The notes below the pieces were generated by a model. That model did no database searches, had not been told where the DNA came from, and saw only the letters and a program-made list of their open reading frames with translations. From NCBI GenBank assembly GCA_914767715.1, contig OU612068.1, forward strand, positions 31,744,001-31,808,000: DNA of 64,000 bases, read 5' to 3'. Position 1 is the stretch's first letter. Every line of letters begins with the position of its first letter. This DNA is from Membranipora membranacea (lineage: Eukaryota; Bryozoa; Gymnolaemata; Cheilostomatida; Membraniporidae). Below, in pieces: positions 52,297-64,000 of the stretch. Both the position numbers and the translations under genes were made by a program.

Positions 52297-54972
52297 TTTT
52301 AGCATGTTTTGTATGTGCTTGCTAGCATAGTGCTGATCAGTTAATAAATAGTGCTCACAAATGGACTACCATATAGCCAGTTGTTTTGGGAATCATGGGT
52401 TAAGCAGGCAGAATACTTTATTTGTCAGCAAAGCGCTCATTCTGACAAAGGAATACTTGTGAATCTGGCTTGTTCCAACAGGATGTCCCACCCCATTCTC
52501 CCTGGTTCCAAAGAGGGTTATGAAATATGATGTTATGAATGAAGAGTTGTCTCACCTTTCAACATTAGGCGTCTCTAACTCCTTGATAAGGTGAAACAGC
52601 TTGATTGGCTGTTTTAAAAATGAACCAATCAAATTTTGGTTAAGCTTGAGTGCACCTGCAAGCACCTGTGTCACAGAGACAGTCCTTCTTATGCCTAAAG
52701 CTTACAGTATGAGCAGAGTGTCAGGTCTGTGGAATCAATGAAGAGGGAGTTTATTGGTGGAATAAATAACTTGGAGGTTGATTAACTTGATTAAGAGACA
52801 CTCAATATTCAGCAACAGAGATTGAGCTTCAATTTCACTGTCTGCTGGTGAGACCAACACATGAGGTATGTTAAATTGCTGCCATTTCATGGAACAGTAT
52901 CTATATAATCTGAGCTTGTTGACTTTAGTCACTTGGTGGTGTGGTAACTCAGCTGTATCTCACAGCAAACCTAGCTCAAACTTCACGATTAAGTACATTT
53001 GTACTTATAATTGTGTGCCTAGATACTTTTTGTTGAACCCAGTCTGTAAAAAACACAGATGTTGAGCTTTCTACAGCACATTCAATTATTTGACATACCT
53101 CTCTACTAGATTAGAAGATTTACAAACTTTTCATGCCCATCAATGTTGAGGAATCATTGTTGTGATTCTTCTGCCATGTAAATAGCCTCAAGCCTATAAT
53201 TATTCCTAATACATAGACTCAGTTACCAGAGCCACACCATGATGTCAGGTTTGTTTGCGGTGTAAGAGTAAACAGTGAAGAGAATGAAAAAGGTGTAAGG
53301 AACATTTTGTCTGCCTATCGGTACTATATATCCATGGATATCTGGTGTTACGAGCGTGTGATTGTTAGCTCTAGTCTTGAGGAGCTTGTCAAGACTCACT
53401 AGTATAATGTATACCTTTCCATGATTATCCACCCCCACAAACAAAAATTGTTTGTGGGATTGGTTGATCATGGACATTGGCAATACATGCTTGAAACTCC
53501 ATGTATCTATATAAATTGCTAAGACCTTCCAATTTTCTTTGGAGTTGGAAGTGATCTTGAAGTCATGTTGAAAAAGTGACAGCCTCCTCCCCCTTATTAC
53601 CCCTTCTGGTGGAGCCTTGTCTGATAACAATCTTATCTGATAAGTGGAACAAATATTGTGAAAGTTGAGATTATTTGGTATCGTAACCTTGGGAGGTGTT
53701 ATCAGAACTGCACTAGTTGAGCTGAGTAAGGGAATTTGTAAATGTAAAAATGTAAATCACTTTTTATTAGATGCTCTCCAGCTGTCTTTACAGTAGATCC
53801 TCTACTACTTTCCTATGCAGAATTAACTTTCTCATGCTAAATTAAAATCAGAGCATTAACAGCTATGTAAAGGTATAATATTGTACCACAGTTAAGCCGA
53901 TATTTTAAGGCTGAATGAAATCAATAGCAGCTAGCACTAGACAGGTCAATGAAGCTCTCGTCATCATTTCCGCAGCCTGAATTATCCAAGCTGACAGTCT
54001 GCTCAAGTGTAATCAGGCAGCGGCAGTTCTTACTATAGCCTTCACACACACAGCCCCACTTCAGCCCCACTTCAGCTCATGTGATAATTGTTGCAAAAAT
54101 CTAATTTTGTTGCTTTTTTTATTACAGAATTCTAGCAGAGCTCCACCTCATCACTGATTTATGATTTTCTACTATCGTAAATTTTGCAAGGCAGGCAGCT
54201 AATTTTGCGTCAGTTTTGCGCCATATACACATGTAAGTAAACTGATGTATGTACGCAAGACATGTAAGTACAATGCTGTACATTGCTTGATTTTTGCATG
54301 ATATTGAAATGTCAACATGGCTCATCTTTTTTTGCTGAACAGATCTTGTAACAAAAATCTGTATAAAAAGTGCAGTGTTTTGACATGAGTTTTGATTATG
54401 TGGAAAGACTATGTAAACAATAGGGGTTGTTGATGGTTGCAAATCTAAACAATACCTTACTTTGTAACAGCCTTGTCAGTCTGAATAGTAGCAGGTTTTC
54501 ATCCTTTCCGTGACACAAGCACTGATTGCTGCATGTCAATGCTGTCTTTGATTGTTGAACTAACACATCAGTTATCATTGATTCATTGCCAAGCTGTAGA
54601 ATTTGATTGATAAAAAACAAACTACGACTCACAATGTGCGTCACAGTATGTAATCAGCCAGCATGTTCTACAGGCGATAGACGTCATAAAACACACAATA
54701 CAAGTTGATAGTGATAACAGGGCACTAAAGCTTAGCCAAAGTGACCTGGAATTTACACAACCACTGATAAGAATCTATCTATAAATATTAACAATGTAAT
54801 CAGTGTTGTAAACCCTGTGATGAAAAATATTCATGAGAAGTAACAGTTGCTTGTTCCTGGCTACTCAAGCTGTAAGCTGATTATAGTATAGTTGTGACTT
54901 GAAAACCCATATTCCATATTTTCAGCTTTGTCATATCTTTACTAAAAGAGAAGGTAGATCGATACCATATTT

Positions 54973-57900
54973 ATGACAATATTTGGTGAGGATACAATGC
55001 CGTCCACAGAGTTTGAGGTACCTGAAGGGCTGACTAAGCTTTTACAGGAGTTTACAGTCGCTGTACTCAGAAACCAGCCGTCTAATCTGCACATATATGC
55101 ACGGGATTACTTTGATAGACTTTGTAATAATGCCGGATATGACGATCAGGATTATCAGAATAATAATGGCTACAGCGATGAGGAGTCAGGTAAGGATGCA
55201 CAGTCATTCCTTCTGTCACTGTGATTATCTATGTCTTTGTTACTTTGTCACATATATCATTGTACTCAAATGAGCTTCCTTTACTGCACATAACTTGGCG
55301 CCAGTCCGAGTCCTTTCTATATGACCAGTGTAAGATAGAGCTGCTGGTTCTTTCTCCTCGAGATATTTTTTGAGTTTATAACGAAATCAGTACTTTTGGT
55401 TTGGACTGGAGTTGGGTACAGGACAATAGACCCTTGGGCGAGAAGTACAACTTGATTCCTTTGCCATTGACGTATGCAGCCTGATTGAACCCAACAATTC
55501 AAACACTGAGTACTTTATCACCTTCACAACTGAGATTAAAATTACAGATTCGGTCACCTCTAGCCAGTGCTTGTCATCCTAAAAGTATTTTAATGGATTT
55601 TCAGTTTGTTACCACCAATGAGCTGTAGAGAAGCTCTGCTCGGTAATAGGTTTGGTACTGTTATCTCATCAGTGGTAAACCAATCATCAACTAAATCCAC
55701 TGACCGTAGACCTTACCCATTGGAATGTGTGATCGAATGGCTTGTATAATAATCAAATATGAAATACGTATAATTTGCTTTACTGTGAGAGATAATACCA
55801 TACATTTGACACACTCATGACTGATACATCATATATAACCCTCTAGTTTGGCTAGGGGTGAAGTTAGCCAGGTAATCTTATGGTCAAGCCTTTGGTGCAC
55901 GGCACGGTAACTCGTTTTTAAATGCATAATCTAGCACAAACACTTTACTATAGGTTGCTTTTAGCAAACTAGTATATTACTTGAGCAAAGCTGTTTAATA
56001 TGAGGGCTGTTTCCGCAAAGATTGTAGTGTTAGCCTCTAGGACAGTGTTCTTTTCATAAGCAATAAATTTGAATGCACACTGACAGGGGCTGATGTGGTT
56101 CATCTCCAATGTGAAACCAATTAAGTCATCTATTCAGTGGTCACAACAACCACAACCAACATTAAATTGTTTATGGCCAGCATCAAACAATTATCCACGT
56201 ACAACGCTAGCATGCACATCAAAAACAAAACAGACTCAAAAGAATTTTGTGTGTGATGCACACTCTCTGAAAAGATACAAGACTTCATTGCCAGAAGGAA
56301 ACCACGAAAGTTGCATGCAAAATGAACAATTTTCTATTTTGAGGCGAATAACTGCACCGTCATCTACCTAATCTACTGCAATCCCCCTACACACCAGGAC
56401 TCAAACATGCCAGAAGTTTAGTGACTTGAACTGCATGAAGTTCTCGTTCTAGTGCCATACTTGGATTCAACAATTCTAAAGAAGAAGCTAACTTTGCTCC
56501 AGCCGAGAACAGTCCTGATGATCTAGCATCAGAGTCCGATAGCCTCAAATCAACTTGCTGTGTATTCTCAGCAGCTCTCAACATGTGAGGGTGGCTTTTC
56601 AAACACATAAGTCTTTATTGCCCTAATAAGCTTAGAATTTATGCGAGGTTATAAGAGTTCTTCTGATACAAGCAAGCTGAAAAGATCAATTCAGAGATCA
56701 CGATATTCCAAGTTTCAATATTGCAATTATGTAACACATGGATACTATATTAAATGTATAATATAATTTGCGTTAAAGTTTTGTGACATGCCTATGATAT
56801 GTAATACCGCTGCACTGTACACCATTCTAATCTACCATGTCAAAGGACTGAGGATGGAGTTACACCAACGAACTAAACCTTAGTTCATTGGTTACACTGA
56901 CCTTGTGTGAAAAAGTTTATTCATTTCCTCCATGCTGATATGATATGCCTTGTACAACAGGAGAGGAACTATCACTGTGTATATGACCTCGACCCGCAAT
57001 GTAACAGATGAGCTCCTCTGTCAATCAAACTGGTCGACTGAGTAATTAACTTTCCTCTGTCATTCCATCACACTCTCTCCTGCCCCTGGCATTTTCAGTT
57101 AAAAATCAAATTATGGTACTGTTTTCACTCACTGATTCATTGCTAAGTAATCTGTGCATAGATAGAAATCTTCTTTAGTAATGAAAGGACATACGTTTGA
57201 GTGGCCTCAAGTGATCTCAATAAAGAGCGAAGCTGCTGTGGTGTATTGTCCTGTATCTTGTTAGTCAGTCTTGGACAGTTCTGCAGCTTGGCTGTTGTGA
57301 TACATTGATTCTCTTCTAATTAAGCTCATAGGAATGGCTTCAAACTTCTCCTCCGATTCAGATTTTAGTGGTAAGGATTAATTATCACACCATCAGATCA
57401 GAGCTTACAGAGACCTGGAGCATCATACCACTAAATCCTCAGGATTAGTGTCATCTTCTTTAAGTCGGATATATATGTGTGATGATTCAGTAGTTGGATG
57501 CAATTACAGGACCGGCTTGCATTTGGGCTTACCACACAGATTGAGCAGGAAATCAATCACTCTATCTCTCTGCAGGATAATGCGCTGCCGCCTCATCCAG
57601 TATTATTTTCTTGTTGACGTTATTTTCATGTTGTACTATTTTTGAATCTGTAGAATGTGAGAGTCCACCACCAGAATACTTCACCAAGTGCAATCGAAGG
57701 AAATCAGGTAAGAATAAGAACCAGGTGCATTCAACATGCAACATGCAACATGCAACGCATTCAATTATAGCTTACAATACTAGGTCACTATGCATGTACA
57801 TCATTTGGAAATCTTAGAAACGTAGGAGCATCTTCTTTGGCCATAAAGCTGTCTGTTGGGTCATTTCATATCAGCTGTATGGTTGCTTTATTGGGCTTGG

Positions 57901-60900
57901 GAGAGGGGTTTTATTACTTTCGCACCGCTCTAAACATAGTTCATTGTATACTCCACACATTCTTCATTATTTGTATGAAGTGGGCGCCTTTGGTTAGCGT
58001 TTTCCTTATCTGTGCAAGCATAGCCAAAGCTTGGCCCAGAGCCTAGCTCTAAATCGGACTCAGTAGTGTTTTCACAACCAGCACTAATAACTGAGAACCT
58101 TTAATCAAGGGATTTATAGTTCAGCTCAACCTGTGGGAAACACTACTACCAGAGCTAAAGATTAGATTAGCTTGTAACAAGAAATGTATGAAACATGCAT
58201 CAAATATTCAAACTAATGACTCTAGAAATGTCATTATTGTAATGTGATCTGTTGTGGGATAAAACTAATAAGATATTGTTGAATAGGTACCATAAAAATT
58301 GTTTCACATAATTGTGAGGAAAAACCTTTTCAGTCAGGACTTGAATTACACAGCTGTTGTTTAGAAATACGTTTTGTATCAGTGATAACATATAGTGTTT
58401 TGACGCCAGTGACATTTTCATCTGAGATGGATGTATAATTGACTGTAGAGAATGATCATTCTTGGGTAGGAGAGTGAATCTTATGAAATCACTTGTTTCT
58501 CATTTTAGTATCTGCGGAGAGATATGACCCTTCTGCAGATGATGATGACACTGAGAACAAGGTCAGTGTTTGCCTTTAGTTTAATGTTGTTAACGTTTTG
58601 AGGTATAAACGGTTTTTGAACCATATTCACAGACAATTTATATTCCGTTTGTTATCACATCTCACATCTCATCACATCAGTCCTCCAGTACTGTAAAAAG
58701 TGACAAGCGTGTCTACGTATTGTGTAGATGTTCTTAGCTCTTTTGCCTATGCAAAAAACAAAAGTTGCAGGAGAAAAGACGTGTACAAGTTGAAAGTTGA
58801 CAAGCTTTCATTTTGATTTGGAACCTAGAAAACAAAACTCCCATCTTCTGTCAACTACAGTCTGCTTTAAGACAGTCAATTACAGAAAATGCTAATTAAC
58901 TAAGAATGAGATAAATACACTAGCTATAGGAATAGACAAGGCATAGCTTCTTGCATATATAGACAGACCTGGTCATAGAAGTTTAGCTAACGAATCTGCC
59001 GATATTTCATTCGAAGTCTGAGTAATTTGATACACATATTGAGAGGTGGTCAACGGTCAGCGATCTTTCTTATTTATGCTGTTGAGGCTGAAGGCAACAG
59101 TAACGCTCTAGTCTGTGGTCTAGTGATAATATTGCATATCTGAGCTCGGCCTCTACACAATCTCCTGTTTATATAGCTCTGATTGCGTTGCTATGAAAGA
59201 CAACTGTAGCAGATTATGCTGCCAAGCTTTCTGATAAATTTTAGAATCTTTCTAAATTCAGCTGATTTGAAGTAGGCCTTTGAGCTGATCCATTTAACTT
59301 GCCCCTTTAATTTGTAGATTGTTAACCCAAAGACAGATGAACAAAGACTGAAGCTCAACGAAGCAGTGAAAAATATCCTTATATTTAGAGCATTAGATAC
59401 TGTAAGTGCAGCAAAGTGATTTTTTATCGTTTCTCAGTTTTACTCTATATAATAGGTTATATTGATACCTGGGATAGCACCAGGCTATCACCTGACCAAG
59501 GAGTCTCTAACTCCTTGATATGACTGGCCTAGTCATCGATTGAGGTTTTAAGTATTTACTCAGAATATAAATCCTTTATTTTGATTTGCTACTGGTCAAA
59601 TTAGTTGAAGACAAGTCAAGGGTAGCGGATATCATTTCCCTGAAGTAGTGTATTCCAATTCCAAGCAGCCTAATTGTCACGAATAAAGCACAGTCTCTTG
59701 ATTTTTTTGCAGGAACAACTTGGACAAGTAATCGATGCAATGGCCATGAAAGAGGTAGGTCGTGTCTCATTGTTAACTTCTTTGTTTGTTTCATTTGGAT
59801 GGTTGAGTCTCAGAACCTGAATATTGCATGAGAAAATTGTTAAATAATTCATTGTCAGCTTTAGAGGGAGATTCCTGGAAAATATCATGATACGGCTTTA
59901 CTGGAATCTGTCAGGCAAACTTTGTTGAAGGGAAATTCATTTTTTATAACTTGACAGAAATGAAGCTTAATAACCGGTCCACATCCCCATGGGGGAATTG
60001 ATTTATGCATTGCAGTCCTCAAACCACTTCTGTCCAAACAAGTTAAATTAGTTTGATATGCAGTGTAGTCTGAACATGGAACTCATAGTCTTTGGCATTC
60101 TGAAGTCTATGATTGACTCCCTATCAAAAACCAAGATTTATGCCACCAAACACAATTTTCTCTAGCCGGCTTCTCACAAGTGGGCTGTATCGGTTTTGAT
60201 TTCGGGCAGATTATTAGAATTCTTGCTTGGCTATCTTAAAGCATATTTGACATACTAATGTGTTTTTTTGCAAAATAATTGGTATTACCAAAGATAATCC
60301 CACATAAGGCAGGGATCCGGTATGGTAAACTTACCAAGCTGAAAATCAGTATGGTACACGCCCATTTAAACCTCTCAGTCAGATTACAACGTTGACAGTT
60401 ATGTTAGAGAAAACATAAAACCTCTACATTACTGACACAAGTCTAGGTCATACAACTTTGAAGTTTCATTGAGTTGAACCAGAGACTATAGATATAGTCT
60501 CTGGTTGAGCTATGTCTAGTCTAATGATCGGCTTCATTATTTTGACAGCTCTTCTCTTTCAGGTTGAGATTAATTAGCAATTAGTTGGATGACAGAGCAG
60601 TAGCATTTGCCAGAATGAAACTAACAAGTTTTCATACTGTACAACCAGAGATTATATCCATAGTCTCTGGTACAACTGTACAATATGACAATTCTAGACC
60701 TTTCATTCAGCTGTGGTGAATAAAATCTATATCATGAATTGATGATAGAATTTAATTTCACATTTCTCCTTTCTGCCTCTTGCTCCATGCTCTGGCTCAG
60801 TCAGAAGTGGAACTGCTATGATTTGCGGTGAACGTCAGGAATCATTTTTTATGATTACAGGTCACCACTGGCGATGTGATAATCGAACAAGGCGATGAAG

Positions 60901-63299
60901 ACGCTGACTTTTTCTATGTTATCCAATCGTAAGTGATATGATATCTTGATATTTGCACAGGTGATTTGTTTAAAATGTTAAAAAGTGTGGTAATGAAGAG
61001 ATGAAGTTGAGATGAATTGCCCACGGGTGAAATGAGACAGTTATATTTTTATCAGACGTTAGGTTGATAGGCCTCAGTGCCATGACACATCCTCCGTGAC
61101 TAATGTTTAGTTTTCTCTTTCAGAGGAAAATACGACACATTTGTCAATGAAACTCTAGTCCACACTTATGATAATGCTGGGAGTTTTGGAGAGCTGGCAT
61201 TGATGTACAATACTCCAAGAGCTGCCACTATAAAAGCAGCAACAGAAGGCCTCATCTGGGCTTTGGTATGTTTACAATATACACAGTCTTGTGGAATCTT
61301 AAGTAGTGTACTTTTGAAAAATTAATGGCATTGTAGATGACAAAAAAATTAAGAGGGAACTAATGTGTGATTGATGGTTGTTGGGTGTCTGGATTAGTAA
61401 TGACATTGCTAATGATGCTCAATTATCTGTGTCCCCGCTGAGAAACCTGCGTCATTAGTATTCAGCTGTGAAGAGTCCCCTATGTCCAGTGGTGCATTAT
61501 ACAAGATCACAGGATGATGATTAGGGTTAAAGTGTAAGTTTGCTAGTTAATCTCAGTTTGATCAATTACTGAAATTACTGGGAGTGGGCCTATGGAGTGG
61601 GCTATGAAATATGTCATAAGTCAACATTGTAAGTAAGAATAGGAGGACTCTAGAGGGCAAGCCGTGTATGGTACAAAATGCTACTCATTGAAGTCTCAAG
61701 TGTCAACTCAGGTCGTTACTTGTTACTGGTCTTTTGCTAGTTCAGTTTCATGGACAGTTCTCGGTCAAGTCTCCTAAACCTGCCAGCGGCACCAGTGCGG
61801 TCTGTGTTTCCCTGCCAACCCTTATTTGACTAAATCACTAACTAGCATCACTATATTTCATTTGCAGGATAGAAATTCATTTAGAAGAATAGTTCTAAAA
61901 ACAGCTTTCCTTAAGAGAAGGATGTATGAAGACTTCATAGAGTCACTTCCCATTTTAAAATCTCTGGAGGTGAGTGGGTGACCAACAAATATAAGATCTC
62001 CGCTGCTCCTTGGTACTAAGTGGAGCAGAGACTTGGCTAAGCTCTTATGAAGCCTAATTGATAGATATGGAAATTCATTCACGAGGATCTTGTCGCATAG
62101 GAAAGTGAACCCTGGCTAAATCTGTATACCGCTGCACATCTGTTACTAGAATATTGAGACATTATAATTATGAAGCAAGAGGTTCCGATTTCTGTAAAAA
62201 GGACGCCCAGAGCATACTGATGTTGATTTTAGGCAGTAATCTAACTGGCTTGAAGAGTGATAATTGCCTTTTACTACAGAAAGAAAGCCTTCAACCCTGA
62301 TTTCCCATCAGAAAAGCGATTATCTGCTAATTAGTGAGCATTGATTTTTGCCTAGACTGTCATGTTGTCTGATCAGTGTTGATGTGACAAATCAAGGGTA
62401 TGGGATGAAATCCTATCATCTTGTCCGAATCCTGTCTGTCATGAGGGGAAAAGTCATGATTTTCTTGCCACTTAGCTTATGATTAGATTGTGAAGATCAA
62501 AGCTTCCTCTTACTAAGTCCTGTTGCCTTGTACTTGCAGTCATATGAGAGAACCAATGTCTGTGATGCGCTTAATTCCAAATCATATGCAGATGGAGCAG
62601 AGATCATTTCAGAGGTAAGTAGTGGTCAAGCAACACAATTGTCCACTGCCTCTCAAGTGATAGGCAGACTCCCCTTAACCATTCTGAACTGATGATGGAA
62701 ACTGTTGCCAATTGATAAGCGCTCAGCTTCCCTGTTCTGGCACAACAGTTCTCCTCGGCCCTCAATAGGCCCACCCATTGTTGTACCTTCATGTATCACT
62801 TCATTATTGTCAGCTAACAACGCATCCATGTACTTATAAAGATAGGGCATGTCAGAATTAGGGTACTTGTAGCGGAGGGTTAGGTGATAAGCCTATTGAG
62901 AACTCTTCTTCTGCTAAGTGGGTTAAGCACGTTATTCTGGTACAGATAACCTGAGCAGGTATCATCTGCTTCATGCGTCATCTATTTCATTATCAGCTGC
63001 ATCTACAGGAAGTCTCACTGAAGAGGATATCTATGTCGCCAGCTTCAAAGTCCCCGATATTTCATCATGGTAGATCATTACCTCATCCAACGATATCAAC
63101 CAGCCAACTGATCATTGTGTTGCGTGTGATGAGGAATTTTTGGAGACAAAAGAGTTTATTGTCATGATGTTTCCCCGTTGTGAAAGAGTAACAAGTTGAG
63201 ATCCTGGCTCCTTCACCACATTTACCATTACTTTTGTAGGGTGATAAGGCAGATTGCATGTTCTTTATTGAGGAGGGAGAAGTGAGAGTCATGAGAACG
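54973..63299 (+). CDS. PRKAR2-like: cAMP-dependent protein kinase type II regulatory subunit (5' and middle part; 3' end outside window)
   Basis: Holds the PKA catalytic subunit inactive until cAMP binds; RII forms dimerise and dock to AKAPs. Exons: 54973-55189, 57332-57370 (possible cassette), 57654-57707, 58509-58561, 59318-59401, 59713-59754, 60861-60928, 61124-61265, 61868-61969, 62540-62614, 63240-63299, giving 312 residues. The N-terminus [20 protein letters not shown] is the RII dimerisation/docking helix region (about 16-50). Then comes an acidic linker and the inhibitory site RRKSV (100-104), with Ser103 in the phosphorylatable position that defines RII. CNB-A ends in the cAMP phosphate-binding cassette [17 protein letters not shown] (205-221) with the key Glu209 and Arg218. 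CNB-B begins ([25 protein letters not shown]) but its cassette lies beyond the window. A downstream ATG at 54997 is an alternative start. Confidence 0.92.
57332..57370 (+). other. Candidate 39-bp cassette exon of the PKA RII gene
   Basis: Flanked by CATAG at 57331 and GTAAGG at 57371. It encodes [13 protein letters not shown] in frame, with phase 1 on both sides, so including or skipping it keeps the reading frame (exon 1 also ends in phase 1 and the exon at 57654 begins accordingly). Ser- and Asp-rich sequence suits the RII linker. It could instead hold an alternative first ATG (57334). Confidence 0.55.
60478..60505. repeat. 28-bp palindrome, first of a pair
   Basis: ACCAGAGACTATA meets its reverse complement TATAGTCTCTGGT. 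A 28-bp relative is at 60644-60671. Both lie in intron 6 of the PKA RII gene. Confidence 0.7.
60644..60671. repeat. 28-bp palindrome, second of a pair
   Basis: ACCAGAGATTATA and TAGTCTCTGGT; same ends as the copy at 60478-60505, with changes in the centre. Confidence 0.65.
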
Positions 63300-63654
63300 G
63301 TATGTAAAACAGGCAATTCTCTATGCACAAACTCTGAGATACAAAGATTCATACACACCATATAATAGTTACTTTGCTTTGATTTGTCTACGTGCTCAGA
63401 CTATTAGGTGACTGATTTGGAGAGTTATAAATACAACTCTTTGCTGTACTGTATGCTATCTATCACACGGATAGCGCCACACAAAAATTGTCTGAGCACA
63501 TAGGCTATGCTTTGATTGGCCTTGATCGGCATCAAGTATGCTTGTAGATGACAGAACCTGATTCTGATTTTGACTAATAACTTCAAACCTCATATTTTGA
63601 TGTAACTACCTTACCCTAGGAGTGAATTGACGCATGTTTTGCGTGTTTTTACAG

Positions 63655-63672
63655 AGCTCTGAACTATTCAAG
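63655..63672 (+). other. Candidate 18-bp microexon of the PKA RII gene
   Basis: TTTTTACAG at 63646-63654 is followed by six codons reading SSELFK and then GTTTGC. It is in frame after the exon ending at 63299, and RII proteins have a variable loop at this place (after the GEV strand). The donor is weak, so the call is tentative. Confidence 0.3.
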
Positions 63673-64000
63673 GTTTGCTAGATATTGCTAGACAAACTGG
63701 TTTTGCAATAAAGACAAAATGGTTGGCTATACTGGTGGTTGGTTTCAGGGGTCATGGTGTGGCAGTCACCGACAATTATTGCCATTTCAAAACTTATGAA
63801 AATATTTTGAATTCAAACATACAGTTGGTATCCGAAGGCCAATCTTTTGGTGCAGTATGCATGGCTATACAAGTAGGATTAAGTTATCAATGCTCATGAG
63901 CTCTTGATGTAACATCTCTGGCTTATGCTGCTTTGGAACGAACATATTGTTTCACAATGCTCCATTTAACATAGTCCAGCTCCACATATATTACTGAGGT
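63673..64000. other. Right-hand edge, presumed intron of the PKA RII gene
   Basis: I see no exon that continues the second cAMP-binding domain; no block resembling FGELAL...PRAA is present. The remaining exons should lie to the right of the window. Confidence 0.5.

Larger units (their letters stand above)
51609..54972. other. Spacer between ABCC copy C and the PKA regulatory subunit gene
   Basis: Contains the copy C poly(A) signal (51763-51768), copies of TAGCCTGTCTTGACAAGCT (52109-52127 and, as a hairpin, 52261-52296) and a TCTCTAACTCCTTGATA word (52571-52588). A 136-codon - strand frame at 53223-53630 is the longest here; I recognise no domain in it and see no splice partners, so I leave it uncalled. 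The PKA promoter and any leader exon should be near the right end. Confidence 0.5.

Noticed and set aside
53223-53630. 136-codon - strand open frame in the spacer before the PKA gene
   Set aside because: Longest frame there, but with no recognisable domain, no convincing splice sites and no poly(A) signal. It may be a chance frame in AT-rich DNA.
57837-58046. 69-codon hydrophobic + strand frame in the PKA gene
   Set aside because: It lies inside an intron between well-supported exons, has no splice evidence, and hydrophobic frames are common in T-rich DNA.
63820-63890. An exon carrying the second cAMP cassette (SEGQSFGAV)
   Set aside because: FGAV superficially recalls FGEL, but the following residues do not match the cassette, the Arg is missing and there is no proper donor.

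Overview
The window is invertebrate animal nuclear DNA. Its genes are cut by many short GT-AG introns, intergenic gaps are only 2-3.5 kb, base composition is AT-rich, and small foldback, SINE-like and hAT-like elements sit in introns and spacers. The gene types (i-type lysozyme, a full-length MRP-class ABCC transporter with TMD0, and a type II regulatory subunit of protein kinase A) are metazoan. An early-branching invertebrate such as a sponge would fit the compactness, but this is only an inference.

Layout. Positions 1-690 hold a foldback element and what looks like the last coding exon of an unknown + strand gene. Positions 1506-2480 hold a complete three-exon i-type lysozyme gene on the - strand. 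The core of the window, 5547-51608, is a head-to-tail array of three complete ABCC/MRP genes on the + strand: copy A (5547-19585, 27 exons, 1559 aa), copy B (21690-34514, 28 exons, 1559 aa) and copy C (37421-51608, 28 exons, 1555 aa). I assembled all three exon by exon; every junction keeps frame and every key ATPase motif is present. From 54973 to the right edge runs a PKA type II regulatory subunit gene, cut off by the window end inside its second cAMP-binding domain.

How the genes relate. The three transporters are tandem duplicates with the same intron positions and phases. Copy A alone lacks one intron: its exon 8 is exactly the sum of exons 8 and 9 of B and C. In copy B that same intron carries a foldback repeat of about 950 bp. 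The nucleotide-binding-domain exons are nearly identical between A and B even at silent sites, while the N-terminal membrane exons have diverged, which suggests gene conversion or very uneven constraint. The cluster probably supplies several efflux pumps with different substrate or expression ranges. The lysozyme and PKA genes are ordinary neighbours with no visible functional link to it.

Mobile and repeated DNA includes a hAT-like non-autonomous element with 8-bp target duplications and an internal tRNA-like promoter (14383-14797), a tRNA-derived SINE with 17-bp target duplications (29531-29753), two copies of one foldback family (33-508 and 6273-6784), several smaller palindromes, and an eight-unit 19-bp minisatellite (35087-35238). 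I did not find an entirely new biological system. The most unusual items are the intron difference plus foldback at one homologous site, a GC-AG intron in copy A, and the hAT-like element with a pol III-like head.
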